Origin: Ampullaceana balthica
Lineage: Eukaryota > Mollusca > Gastropoda > Lymnaeidae
Direction: 5' to 3'
DNA: 64,000 nucleotides
NCBI GenBank assembly: GCA_944989445.1
Contig: CALYLW010000323.1
Span: 1 to 64,000, forward strand
In this document: piece by piece, positions 22,956 through 36,400 of the stretch
Layout: every line of letters begins with the position of its first letter
How positions within the stretch are numbered: the stretch's first letter is position 1
Translations under genes and position numbers: made by a program
The notes under the pieces: model-generated
The model's database searches: none
What the model saw: the letters and a program-made list of their open reading frames with translations, nothing else
Told to the model about the DNA's origin: nothing

Positions 22956-23616
22956 AGTGTCAACTTCCCTGTATGTTATAATGTTACAGAGTCAACTTCC
23001 CTGTTGTTTATTGGGTTTCAAAAGCGATGAAAAGTGAGCCGATAATTGTATTACCATGGGTCGCCGTAAGAGCCCCAATGTTGCCTTGAATTGTTAAAAA
23101 CGTAGATGGCATGACTAAGCCCCGCTTTCAATAGATTCGAAATTTTCACTATGATAGTTGATGAGAATAAAAAGCTGCTGGATATCACATTGTTTATTGC
23201 TATGTAAAATTTGTCATTTCGTATTTACAAAGACGATAAATATCTGAAAGTAAACATCAAGAAATATTTACAATTCACCATGCAACAGTCAATGCCTTAT
23301 GGTATGGCTCTATCTAATAATTTGAAAGTGGTGTGTTGAATGATTGTGCTGTAGAAATTAACAAGCGTGAGGCATTAAAGTCAAAGAAAAACAAAAATAA
23401 GCATGCAATAAATTCTATTTAAAATTAACCATAACTTATTGCTGTTGCAAATCATAAATGCGATTACATTGTGGTAGTCGTTGAATGTTTTTTTTCTTTT
23501 GTTATCATCATTATTTTAGCGTTGCGGCGTTTTGACACATATTAGGTTAGTTGGGGGGGGGGTACCCTAGTAAATCTAAAAAAGTTTCAAACAGTTTCAC
23601 CGCAATGCCTTGGGGA
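22956..23616. other. AT-rich sequence, nothing recognised
   Basis: No gene found. The last eight bases (cttgggga) are the left target duplication of the next element. Confidence 0.35.
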
Positions 23617-23748
23617 CAGTGGCGCAGCTAGGGATTTGGGGTCCCGTCGGGCCTGGCCTCTTTGGGGGGGGGGCGCTTGCATTTAGACATTCGACATCAT
23701 GACATCTAATTTGGACCCCCCTCTCCCCCTCCCCTAGCTACGCCACTG
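23617..23748. mobile_element. 132-bp hAT-type MITE
   Basis: Ends CAGTGGCGCAGCTAGGG and CCCTAGCTACGCCACTG; flanking octamers cttgggga and cctgggga match at 7 of 8. G-run on one side and C-run on the other allow a hairpin. Confidence 0.85.
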
Positions 23749-24336
23749 CCTGGGGAGAGCTGTTTTCTCAAAGAGATGCAGTAAAAATCACACACAATCG
23801 CTACAATCAAATGACAGGACTGAAGGCGTTCGGTGTTAAACAAAGCCGGTACTGCAAAATAAATCATCCCCCGTACAAAGTCTCTTGTTTTGTGTATAAA
23901 ATCAGATTTTTAAAAAAAAATTTAAGTCATGAGCTGCTGGTGCTATTCTTAGATATGGTATAGCCACAAACTATCCATTTTTGAGGCCCCTATCCTTTTA
24001 ACTCGTGCACGCTTCCGGATCTGTATATGTCGTCAACTTTTTCAAAACGCTCGTAAACACATTTTCTGACTTGCTAGAGTGCTGAAATGGTCACAGTAGG
24101 TTTGGCTTGTGGGGAGGATTAAGCTATTAAAGTTTTAGCCGACTTAACTGGGGTCAATCCATCAGTTTTGACCAATTTCTGACTTAAGCTTATAGACCAA
24201 TCCAATTAAATTATTTTAATAATAATTGAAAGAATTATTTGGCGGACGTTTCAGCTAAAGTGCCACCCGACGGCACGGCCTGGGCTTAACTCCTTACCAT
24301 AATAAAACAAACCCGTAAAAACAAAATTTTTGACTA
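23749..24336. repeat. Spacer with a reverse TAAATCCC-variant fragment
   Basis: About 23985-24110 ('ggcccctatccttttaactc', 'cttccggatctgtatatgtcg', 'caaaacgctcgtaaacac') is the reverse complement of the unusual right part at 40130-40255. The spacer 'aaaacaaacccgtaaaaaca' precedes the next full copy. Confidence 0.55.
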
Positions 24337-24807
24337 TAAATCCCTTATATATGAGACATACTAACAGTATTGATAATTTTCAAACGCGACAAACATTTAC
24401 AGACTGAATCTGTCTTAACTCAAATTTGCTTTATAACCCGGGGGGGGGAAGTCTGGTCACCGATCGCTGGACCGAGCTCAGCGTGACACGTAAAATGTAA
24501 ACAAAACCACCCCGGTAAATCGCGTCAACGCGCGAACTGAGCTGTCACGTGAAAAAAATAAAAATAAACAACCGTGAAATTGAATTACATAACTCGTATA
24601 GAGATAAACTAAAAATGCATTAATTTAATTACGGTACATTCGATCGATGTGAAATTTTGATACGATGCATTGTTATGTGACACGGGTCCGTGTGCCAAAT
24701 TTCAGCTCGATGGCTTTACGTGAATTGGGTCATTTTTTACTTTTGTTTTTCCGCCCGCCCAGAGACAGAGAGACAGAGACGGCGGTGAAGTTAATATAAG
24801 GGATTTA
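24337..24807 (+). repeat. TAAATCCC-family element, subtype A
   Basis: Left TIR at 24337 and right TIR 'atataagggattta' ending 24807. The interior includes 'accgagctcagcgtgacacg', 'gcattaatttaattacggta' and the duplicated 'agagacag' stretch. Confidence 0.8.
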
Positions 24808-24844
24808 ATTTTTTTTAAAACCTTAACAACAAAGTTTTTAACCA

Positions 24845-25027
24845 TAAATCCCTTATATATGAGACATAACTAACAGTATTGATTATTTTCAAACGCGACA
24901 AACATTTACAAACTGAAATTGTCTTAACTCAAATTTGCTTCATAACCCTGGGGGGGAGAGGGGAAAAGTCTGGTTACCGATCGCTGGACCGAGCTCAGCG
25001 TGACACGTAAAATGTAAACAAAATTTA
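24845..25027 (+). repeat. TAAATCCC-family element, 3'-truncated
   Basis: The left TIR and first ~180 bases of subtype A, directly downstream of the previous copy, ending after 'cacgtaaaatgtaaacaaaa'. Confidence 0.75.
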
Positions 25028-27393
25028 ATAAAACTCTTATTTATAGTTTAAAAATAACTATGGGGGGTATTATTTTAACCCGAAAGAGCTTACCTTAAAA
25101 CAAAGTCTCCCCCGAGACTTTGTTTTAAAATAACCTCTTTAAGGCAGACTTTATTACGTTGGAGACTTTATTTCGAGACACCGGCTGTCGTGATTTTCGT
25201 TTCCTTTTTTTTAACGTAATCCCGGTTCTTGGTCGTTCCGTATATGGACAATTTTTAACATCAATCGATTTCCCTTGTTAAAACGTCATTTATGAAGCTT
25301 TGTAGAAATGATAACGAAACGCTTATTTGACATTTTTTGCCATTTATGAAAATAATTCATGGTTTTCGGAGATTTTTAAATGATATTTGATTACAATTGA
25401 AATTATATGTTCTTGATGAGACTTGTCACATAAATAGGACTCTCTAAATTTAGAAATTGACCTCAAATGGAAGAGCCCTTTGACGTGTCCCGTCAGCATG
25501 GCTATAAGCACCCACAAACAACTCTCCATCATTTACTACTACTACTCCCCCCCCCTTTCCACTGTGCGTGCGTAATAAATCAAAGAACCCTTCAATTATA
25601 ATTTAAATGCTAATCATCAAGAGCCGTAAACAACCATCAAAGATCCCAGGGGTACGTCTGATTCTCCTGGCAGACTGAGTTTGGTCTTCAGGTCGTTTCA
25701 CGCAAATTAGTTTTACATGTGCCTGACCCGGAGAACTGATAACGGATTAACTCTACGTCAATGTCAAACGACACGAGGCAACCTGCGGTATTAATAGCAT
25801 GTACCCCCACCCCCCAATGTAACTACTGCAGCTTGGCGTCGTGCATTAAGTTTCACGGGGCGGGCGTGGGGGGAGGGTATATAAATTTTTCAGTCTTGTT
25901 ATTTGCGCTACTGAAGAAATGACTTCGGAAATAACGAATGTCAAAAAGTTTCAGTCTGCCCATAAAATCGATATGTCTGCTGCCATAAAATGAAATATCA
26001 AATAAAGTTCAATGATGCACCACCTGCCGTCCAAGTTACCGTGACAACATAACATATCGACAACATAACGCGTAAACTTTTCCATCTAGGTCGAAATAAT
26101 GTTTACCATTCCTTTAAAATATTTCGAGTCTGGCTAGTAATAACTAGTTTACATTATATGTTGTATTTGCAAGAGTAAACATTCACATTATCAGTGAATG
26201 CCGCGGGTTTCTGTTTTGTGAAATCTTTTGAAATTATCATAGTTTGAACCTCTTGAAAGAAATCGCTAAATATCAGCAAGAATCCCATTTCATTTGCTGT
26301 AAATAGAATTGAGATTTTTGACAAGACAAATAAATTCTGACATCAAACATTTCAGTTGTTAGTTTATACACAAATTTTAGAAAATAGTTCATGTTAAAAA
26401 AAAATTCCTTTTCATAAGGCATTGACAATGGAATGTCAGAAGATAATCGTAACGGAAAGCAACTGCTTAAAATTATTTATGAACATTGTCCACATTTATA
26501 AACATAAATTTTTGGGTAAAGACTTAGGTAGATTTAAGTTATCGATCATCTGATGTTTTGAAACTTTACCCTCTAACTCTAAATATCTGACTTGAATTTA
26601 CAGCTTCTGTCCTTAGCACTTTTACAATGTAACATGATGCCATTCTGGGGAATTAAATACAGCATAAAATTAAACTTTAACCCAGATCTCCATAGACTAC
26701 AGGATTTTTCCCAGTAATCGTTCATTTAATTTTTTTTTAAACGTTTCCAGAAGCCTATGAAAAGAAACTGAGCTGGGGGCCTCAAAGGGGGGAAAGATTT
26801 TAATTGAGGGAAAGGAAGGGGGCGGTAACATTTAGGAAACTTTGACCGGTCGTTACTACAGCCAAGTAATGAATCGTTAGCAACACGCTGTTGGTTGTTG
26901 CTATTGTGTTTTTTTTTAATAATAAAACAGTGCACCAGCTTAAACTTAGATTTTGCATATAAGCAATGATCAATAGTTCAAAACTTTTCGTGAGCAGTCG
27001 TGGTTACGACGACTTTGCTTTTTGTGTTTTTATGGTCGGATTTTGTTTATTAAAATTTTGGTCAGATTATATTTTATTTTAAAATTTGTAAAGCGTCAAT
27101 TCTTATTTGACCATTAAACCATTAAATTTTCCAAAATTTGTTTAACGAACTGAATCAACAACAAAATTTTGGGGGCAATTTATTAATCGTAAGATAGAAT
27201 ATTTTTCTTTTTTTTCAGCGTCTGGTGGGGAAAAGGGGGGGGGAGTGAGAGGGATTAATGACACAACTGTAATACTCTTAAACTGATGAAAAATTATTTT
27301 TCTATTTTGAAAATATACTTTAAGACAAAAAATTTCAGTTATGTTTTGATATGTTTTATTTTTAATATAATTCTCGTCTTGTTTCTTTTGTAG
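25028..27393. other. Upstream region of copy 2, with a strong hairpin
   Basis: AT-rich. 25095-25128 is a perfect 15-bp stem with a CCCC loop (arms ttaaaacaaagtctc and its complement). Nothing else recognised. The missing 5' exon(s) and promoter of methyltransferase-like copy 2 should lie here or further left, but no convincing ATG exon could be picked by eye. Confidence 0.4.
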
Positions 27394-27491
27394 CTTGTAG
27401 CGTTGCCAACATGCACACTTCTGTTGTTAATTCAGGTCTTCGTGCTGCTTCACTCAAGGGAAAAGCCTGACAATTATGTGCTGTATGCACA
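27394..27491 (+). CDS. Copy 2, signal-anchor exon
   Basis: Acceptor ttttgtag, donor gtaagt. Encodes a leucine-rich membrane segment beginning LVALPTC and ending '..YA' plus two bases of a split codon (phase 2). The paralogous exon at 58066-58163 has exactly the same length and phase and starts LIALPFC, which is the main support for a real exon in otherwise featureless DNA. Confidence 0.82.
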
Positions 27492-30400
27492 GTAAGTTTC
27501 CCTTCACATTATCAACATTTTATCCCTGGCCATGTTAAACGCTTGCTGCCAAACCGTCACAATAAAGTCAAGGTCGATCACATTACCCTCCCCTCTATCC
27601 AGGAAACTAATACTATTTCTAAAATATTGGCTCAATTTAATTCAATATTTACATTTTTTTTCTATATTCATAAAAAATATTTGATTAAAGAATCTAATAT
27701 TATTCCTTTACATTCAATATGAATTTTAATTGTGAATACTTTCTAAATTAATTTTCCTCTTTAAATGTTATTTATCGAGAAAGGATTTCTGTGCCATTCC
27801 ATCTGCAAATATCTATGCTACGTCTAATATAATGCCACCTCCTATTAAGAGAGAAAGTGTTTAGGGCATTCTTAATATTTAATTATGAAATTATAACTTG
27901 ACTAGCGGATCACACGTCAAAAATGACGGAAGTTTTCAAAATAAATACACATCAGATTAAAAAATAACGTAATACAGAACTTTCATTTATTTTATTTATT
28001 TTTATTTGATTTATTTATTATCATATTGAGCAATTTTATGCGGAACTTTCGAAAAGTGTTATTTTTTGGTGCAGCACTATAAAACAAAATCGATTGCAGC
28101 GCCACATAACATCATTACAAATTTCGCAGCGCCACCTAGTTTCATCCATACATACAGACAACGGGAATCATGTATATTTATTGTATATTAGCAACATTGG
28201 TATTAAATCTGTAAACTAGCTTCATTTTAAATTACACTCTTGATCATGGACAGAAGAAACTAGTTTATTAGTAAAGTATACATCAGTGGCGTAGCCCCGG
28301 GCGTCACACATTTAGGGGCGGCATTTGTGGGCATTTGAAAAGTACAACCATTTTCGACAACCTCCCTTTTTCTCTTTGAAGGGGGAAAACCCGAGTGAAA
28401 CAAAAATACTCGTACTTTCGAGTCTTAAATAATGGATTTGCACATTTGTTTGATTACAGAGTGGATGTTATAACTAACTTAAAACCCGTTCCAAATTTTT
28501 TAATTGCTCAAAAAGGTATACATTTTTTTGGAAAATTAAGCGGTGTACGTCACAGATGACGCTTTTATAATAAAAATACCACAAAAAAACACATCACCGC
28601 TGGGTCAAATAATATGTGCTATTAATATCGCCACGTCAGTTTTTGCGTGGAATTTCTGACATTCGCAGAATGATGCGCGAACAAGTACCTACAAGGCATG
28701 GTGGTTCAAATATTGTGTTTAACTTGCAAGTAGTAATTTATATTTCTGTTTCAGTTTTCAGAAAATTATTGTAAGGTAAGTTATTAAAAATTAATTTTGT
28801 TTTTTATTGCATTTAAGTAGTACACATAATTTGTGTTTTTCATTAAAATACGGTTATTCATTGAAAATGTTAAGCCTATCCAATTAAAGTAATGTGTAAA
28901 TAATTTGAACTCGTCTATTTTATGGAAAATTATTAATATTTATGACAAGAATATGAAAATATTCAAATTTCTCCATTAATAAACACCTCATTAGGCATAA
29001 ATAATTTTTAAAAAGACATACTTTTACAATTTCAAGCGTCTTGGAAAAATTGACATCTGAAGAAGTAACTAGTAAAAGGAGATCAGATGCTGGAATTTTA
29101 ATCAATTCAATGCAATCTTTTTCTTTTCTATGTTATCTAAATTAATGGTAACCCGTCATTGCATGGAACAAAGATATGTGCTAATAGAAAAAGCTGTTAT
29201 ATCAGCCGAACAATTTGTGAAGAGTTGAGTATATCAACTGAACGCGGAGTTAGAAGGATTTTAAAAAATATGAGTGGGGGGGGAAATTAAGAAACGTGGT
29301 TCTATCTTGTGAACTAGAAGTACAACGAGAAATGTTTTTATCCATGGATGGAATTATAAAAGAACGCTTTGATCAGTTGCATGTCCTTGCAAGAAAATAT
29401 TCGTATATCATACCATGCAACCTAGTAAATGAAGCATTTGAACATCAAATAAATTACTTTATTGACATTGATAAAGAACAATTCCATATTGAAAGAAAAA
29501 GGATCCAGGTTTTTATGGCTGTACATACACTACAAGAAGAGGCATTATGTTAGAAAAACGGGGGGAAAGGCCCCCTGGATCTATTAAAATTTATTCAACA
29601 GTGTAGATTGTAAAGTTCTGTACTTGTAATTTTGCTATGAATTTTTTCAAGAATTACTATCGTGTCACTAATTGTGAAAGGAGCTTCTCCAAACTGAAGT
29701 TGATCAAAAATTATCTTCGTTCCACAATGAGGGATTTAAGTACGACTACAAAATCTTGCAATATTGTCCGTAGAACAAGATATTACAAATAATTTAAATT
29801 TTGATAGCATAATACACGATTTTCTATTATGAAATTAAATGTATAAATATGCCTACACACTGACTAATGTATACAATTTCTTTGTTTGGTAATGTTTTTT
29901 TTGGGTGTAAATTTGGAAATATTTTGTCTCATTGATGGGGATGGCTGCGACCTCAATAACTTTCTTGTTGCCTTTGAAAAAGGTATCGTGTATTTTATAA
30001 ATGTGTATTTATAGGTATATTATCTTATGCGGCCTCTTTTATAACTTTTCACATAAATATGGCACGCAATAGTAAACGTAACATGTTCCCCACCTTTATT
30101 TCGTTTCAATTACAATTATTTATTCATGTTTATCTATATATATAAAAATCAAAGTATGTATGTATGTATGCATGTCTGTTATAGCTGACTAAACCATTCA
30201 TCCGATCGCCATGAAACTTTTGGAGACTTTTGAGTACGCTCCAGGGATGGAAATAGGCTACTTTTTTTTCAAAATTTAACACTTATGGGGCGCCGGGGCC
30301 CATAATGAGTTTTTTTCTTATATGAGCTATATAAAAATTAGTTTAGGGCTTAGCTGCTTGGAAAATGAATGAATCTTGACCAAACTTGGTACATAACAAC

Positions 30401-33400
30401 TTGATAACCTATATTAAAGTATCATATGGCATTGAACTCCTAATGTCCGTTCCTTCGGGGCCGGGGGCCCAAAATCTTTATTTTTGTAAGCGTTAAATAC
30501 TTTATTCCCGTTAGCTGACTATACCATTCATTCGGTCGCCATGAAACTTTTGGAGACTTTTGAGTACGCTCCCGGGATGGAAATAGGCTACTTTTTTTCA
30601 AAATTTAACACTCATGGGGCGCCGGGGGCCCATAATGAGAATTGTTTCTTATATGTGCTATATAAAAATTAGTTTAGGGCTTAGCTGCTTGGAAAATGAA
30701 TGGATCTAGACCAAACTTGGTACATAACAACTTGATATCCTATATTAAAGTATCATATGGCATTGAACTCCTAATGTCCGTTGCTTCGGGGCCGGGGGCC
30801 CAAAGTCTTTTTTTTGGTAAGCGTTAAATACTTTATTCCCGTTAGCTGACTAAACCATTCATCCGATCGCCATGAAACTTTTGGAGACTTTTGAGTACGC
30901 TCCCGGGATGGAAAATAGGCTACTTTTTTTCAAAATTTAACACTCATGGGGCGCCGGGGTGCCCATAATGAGAATTTTTTCTTATATGAGCTATATAAAA
31001 ATTAGTTTAGGGCTTAGCTGCTTGGAAAATGAATGGATCTTGACCAAACTTGGTACATAACAACTTGATAGTCTATATTAAAGTATCATATGGCATTGAG
31101 CTCCTAATGTCCGTTCCTTCGGGGGGCCCATAATGAGAATTTTTTCTTATATGAGCTATATAAAAATTAGTTTAGGGCTTAGCTGCTTGGAAAATGAATG
31201 GATCTTGACCAAACTTGGTACATAACAACTTGATAGCCTATATTAAAGTACCATATGGCATTGAACTCCTAATGTCCGTTCCTTCGGGGCCGGGGGCCCA
31301 AAATCCTTTTTTTTTGTAAGCGTTAAATACTTTATTCCCGTTATGATTTACACGATCTTGAAAAGCATTGACTAATATATCTATCATGATCCAGATTGAA
31401 ATGAACATGTATTTTAAAGTTATTCTCTTGCACCGATTGGGCCTGGGGGCCCTTAATGTCGTTTTTGTTAATCTATATATATAAAAATCAATGTATGTCT
31501 GTGTGCATGTCCTTTATAGCTGACTAAACCATTCATCCGATCATCATGAAACTTTTGGAGACTGGCAACTTTTTTTCTAAATTTATCACTCATGGGGCGC
31601 CGGGGACCCATAATGTCATTTTTTGCTTATATGAGCTATATAAAATTTAGTTTCAGCGCTAGCTACTGTGTAAATTGATGGATCTTAACCAAACTTTGTA
31701 TATAAAAATTTGATAGCCAATATTAAAACACTAAAGGGAACTGAACTCCTAATAGTCATTCCTTCGGGGCTGGGGGCCCAAAAAATTCTTTTTCTTAAAC
31801 GTTTAAGATTTTATTCACCATTCAATTATTAACAATATTGACAACTAATGACACATGTATCCATTATTATACAGATTGAAATGAACAGGTATTTTGAACT
31901 TTATATCTTGCACTGGGGCCCTTAATGTCGTTTTTTGCTTATGTGAGCTATATAAAAATTAGTTTTTGCGTTAGCTACTGAGTAAATGAATGCATCTTAA
32001 CCAAAATTTGCATACAAAAATTTAGTAGCCCATATTGACATAATTAAGGTTTCTAAACTTCTAATGTCAATATATTCGGTGCCGGGGGCCCCAAATGTCT
32101 TTTCTTCGTATATGTTTAAGATATTTTTCCCCATTCAATTTTTCACGATCTTGAGGAATATATCTATGAGGAAACTGAATTAAATGAACAGGTTTTTGAA
32201 ATTGACACCTTTCACTAAAGGGGCCCCTAAATGTCGTTTTTTCCCTTATTTAAGCTGTATAAAAATTAGTATTCGTGTTAAATACTGAGAAAATTAATGG
32301 ATCTTGACCCATCTTAATATATAAAAACTTAAGGGTCTATATTTTATTACTATAGGGCACTGAACTCCTAATTTTCATTCCCTTGGGGCAGGGAGCCCAA
32401 AATGTATGTTCAATATTTTATCGTTCATTCAATATTGAGACATATAAATAAATGTATGTATTTTGAAATTTATTCAAATTAAAATGTCTTTCGCACTTTA
32501 TTTCTTGCGATAATTAGGCCCTGGGGCCCATAATGTAGTTTTTTGCTTATATGAGGTATATAAAAATAAGTTTATGCGTTAGCTACCGAGTAAATGAATG
32601 GACCTTAACCAAAATTTGTATACAAAAACTTGGTAGCCGATATTAAAATACTATAGGGCACAGAAATTCAAATTTCCATTCCTTCGGGGCCTGGGGCCCC
32701 AAATGTCTTTTCTTCGTATATGTTTGAGATAGTTTTCTTCATTTAATTTTTCACGATCTTAAGGAATATATCTATGAGGAAACTGAATTAAAATGAACAG
32801 CATTTTTTAAATTGAAATCTTTCACCGAATGGGCCCAGGGGCCCCTAAATTTCGTTTTTTTTTCATTATATTAGCTGTATAAAAATTATTATTAGCGTAA
32901 AATTCTGAAAAAGTTAATGGGTCTTGACCCATCTTATTATATAAAAACTCGAGGGTCTATATTTTATTACTATAGGGCACTGAACTCGTAATTTTCTTTT
33001 CCTTGGGGCAGGGAGCCCAAAATGTATGTTTAATATTTTATCGCACAGTCAAATTTTACCATTATTGATAAATATAAATAAATTTATGCATTTTGAAATT
33101 TATTCAAATGAACATGTGTTTCGCACTTTATTTCTTGCAATAACTGGACCCTCTATCTCTTACTGTCGTTTTTTGCTTATACGAACTATATAAAAATTAG
33201 TTTATGCGTTAGCTACTGAGTAAATGATTGGATCTTAACCAAATTTTGTATAAAAAACTTGGTAGCCCATATTAAAATACTCAAGGTTTTTGAACTTCTA
33301 ATGACATTTTCTTCGGTGACGGAGGGCCCCAAATGTCTTTTTTCATATATGTTTAAGATATTTTTGCCATTCACTTTTTAACGATCTTGATAAATATATC

Positions 33401-36400
33401 CATGATGAAACTGAATTGAAATGTAAAGGTTTTTGAAATTGACATCTCGCAGCGAAAAAGCCCGGGGCCCCTTTATGTAGTTTTATTCACTATATTAGCT
33501 ATATTAAAATTAGTTTAAGCGTTAGATAATGAGAAAATAAATGGATTTTGACTAAAGTTAGTATATAAAAAGTTAAGAACCTATAATATATTACTATAGG
33601 GCACTGAACTCCTAATGTCCATTCCCTCGGAGCTGGGGGCCCCAAATGTCATTTTTACTGCACGGTAACAATTTAATTCCCCATTCAATTTTACACGATA
33701 TTGAGAAATTTAGCTTGAGTACAATGGCAATAAAAAAATTAAATTATCACTCATTTTTTGGCTGGGCCTCTTAATATCGTTTTTCCTTTTGTAAGTTTTT
33801 AATTATTAATTTATGTAACAGTTTGCTATTAAACTTGGACTTTTTTTTCTCACTTCCCCGAAGGTTTATGGCATAATTCTTTTAAAACATACCAATCTTT
33901 GGTTTCTTTCAATTTATTCATTTTTAAAGAGATCGTTGCAACGCACGACGGGTCTGCTAGTTAATTTATAAAAACCATCAGATAATCGACTAAGTGGCCG
34001 TCCTTAAATGACGTAACGTGATTTTTGCTGATATTTCACCCCTTCCCCCATCTTCACAAAAACTTAGACCCCTTCTTCAATATGACGTCACAAACCTTTG
34101 ACACCCCAAACCTTAAAAGCCGTAATTCCTATTTGAAAATGAGAATGTTTCAAATCAAATTTTTGTCATTTAAGAATGTTTTTAGTTTAAGACTTCACTC
34201 TAATATCGTAACAAGCGTTTTACATAAACTTCATTAAATAAAGTGTCAGAAATCAAATATTTAAGTGGTCATTTTATTTAAAATTGCTCGTTTTGACGTG
34301 ACGTCAGATTTCTTAAACACATCCCCCCTCGACACACATCGTCACAAATGTATGACTCCCCTCCCCCCCCCAACCAGGTGCTTGACGTCATTTATGTACG
34401 GCCCCTAAAAAGGGCGACAAATTGGAGACCACCCCGGGCGGCAAAAGTTCTAGCTACGCCACTGGTATACATGTACCGATATTCATAGTATCAATATACA
34501 TAATTTGCAATGTATGTCACGTCTGTCTGTCCCGTCTGTCTGTCCGTGACGCTTCTAATTTTAGAAAGCATCGCACCAAATTAATGTACCAAAAATAACT
34601 CTTTTCGAACGTTCTGCATACAGTTGTTCAATATGAAAATAAATGAATAAAATAAAAATTAATATAAATAAAGGAAAGTTCTGTATTACATTATTTTTTA
34701 TTCTGATGTGTATTTTTTCAAAATAAATACATTTCAGCTGAAATGTATTTATTCTGACAACTTCCGTCATTTTTGACGGGTAATACATTAGTGTGTTTAT
34801 ATTGTTTGTACATTGAAATTACTCCATGTGTTATTTAATCATTTTCTTTTGTTTTGAGCTGTCTTGCGAAATCCTTCCCAGCTCTAATAATGATGTAATG
34901 TGTCCCTTCGTTTGCAAATAAGTTATATATTTTGTCTTTTAGTTCCTCTAATTGTTCAATTTTTTTTAGCATGACAAATTTCTATCTATAAACCGTCATG
35001 AAAAAAAACTTTTAAAAATATCAAGCTTTGACCACAGACACAAAATTTCTTCCCAAGGGTCAATGAGAAGAATGCCAATCTCTCGACATTGACCAATCAA
35101 CTGATACGACAGCGTAAAGAGTTGTCCCAGATGTTGAACCAGATGAAACAACTCTACGGTCAACAGAGCTGTGAGATTCTCAGTTTGAAAAAGGTGAAAC
35201 ACAGAAAAATAGAAACGAAGTAATGTTAAGATATAACTGGGTCTTTTTTTATTTATCAAATAGTGAAATATATGTTTTTAAATCCCTTATATTAACTTCA
35301 ACGTCTTCTCGTGGTCAAACCCTCGGAAAAACAAAAGTAAAAAATTACCCAATTTCCGTGATCCTATCGAACTGAAATTTTGCACATAGACTTGTGTCAA
35401 CTAACAATGAAGGGTATCAAAATTTCAGATCGATCGAATGTACCGTAATTAAATTAATGAATTTTTAGTTTATCTTTATGTAGCATGTGTAGCCGTCTGC
35501 TATAGTTGACCTCCACGGGTCACTGGAGTTTCACTCCAACCACCGAGATGCCACAGGGGTCTTTCGCGCGTTGCATATTATATTGAACATAATCAATACT
35601 TTTAGTTTTGTCTTATATATAAGGGATTTATAGTCAAAACCTTTGTTTTTACGGGTTGTTTTTATTAAAATTCTACTTTCCAAGGGATTGGACCCGGTGT
35701 AACAGGCTAGATTAAACCCCTGACCACAATATACACCCGGGGGTTAAACTGGCCTAGGCCAGAATATACCCCCTCAGGCCAGAATATACCCCTTTGACAA
35801 CATGGGAATATATAGTAAAAAATGGATAAATGACTTTTTAGACTTTCTCTTCATGTTTTAGCTCTGTCAGAGAAATTAAATTCTTTTCTTAAGTATCAAA
35901 ATTGTTTTAATTAAAATAAAAAAATAATTATAAAATTTTTTACGATGAATGAAAGGAGCATTACATTTTATTTGAAAATGATGATGTCGTCGTCTCTTTT
36001 TAAAATTATGAAATCCTATATAATTTCGACGATTCAAGATCACAAGTTACAGTGTATATATATGGATTAAGAGTTTTTTGTTTTTTTTTAAATTTAACAT
36101 TAACATAATCAAGCACTACATGATTATTTTAAAAAAATAATTCGAGAGTGGTTATATTTGTTGCTTTTCAAACGCGTGTTTAACACTTTGGATTCCTTAC
36201 CATTATCTTATCTTATCATTTAGAGACGCTCCTTCTATACAGAAGATTATTACTTCCTACGCTTATCATTGGTTTATGTCTAGTTTTGAATTTTTATTAG
36301 AGTTTCAAATGTTGATAGTGTTGGTTTTAAATGTTGATAATGTTGGTTTTAAATGTTGATATTGTTGGTTTTAAATGTTGATAGAGTTGGTTTTAAATGT

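Larger units (their letters stand above)
28284..34464 (+). mobile_element. hAT DNA transposon, 6.2 kb, with a Helitron inserted
   Basis: Ends CAGTGGCGTAGC (28284) and GCTACGCCACTG (to 34464), flanked by a perfect 8-bp duplication GTATACAT (28276-28283, 34465-34472). It contains the C-terminal part of a hAT transposase (29296-29790), a 3.8-kb Helitron (30133-33960) and a GGCCGTCC-type MITE (33993-34407). Without these two nested insertions the element is about 1.9 kb. Lies in the first recognised intron of methyltransferase-like copy 2. Confidence 0.92.

Noticed and set aside
34996..35259. 87-codon minus-strand open frame
   Set aside because: Antisense shadow of the stem exon of copy 2, which is supported by its paralogue and splice sites.
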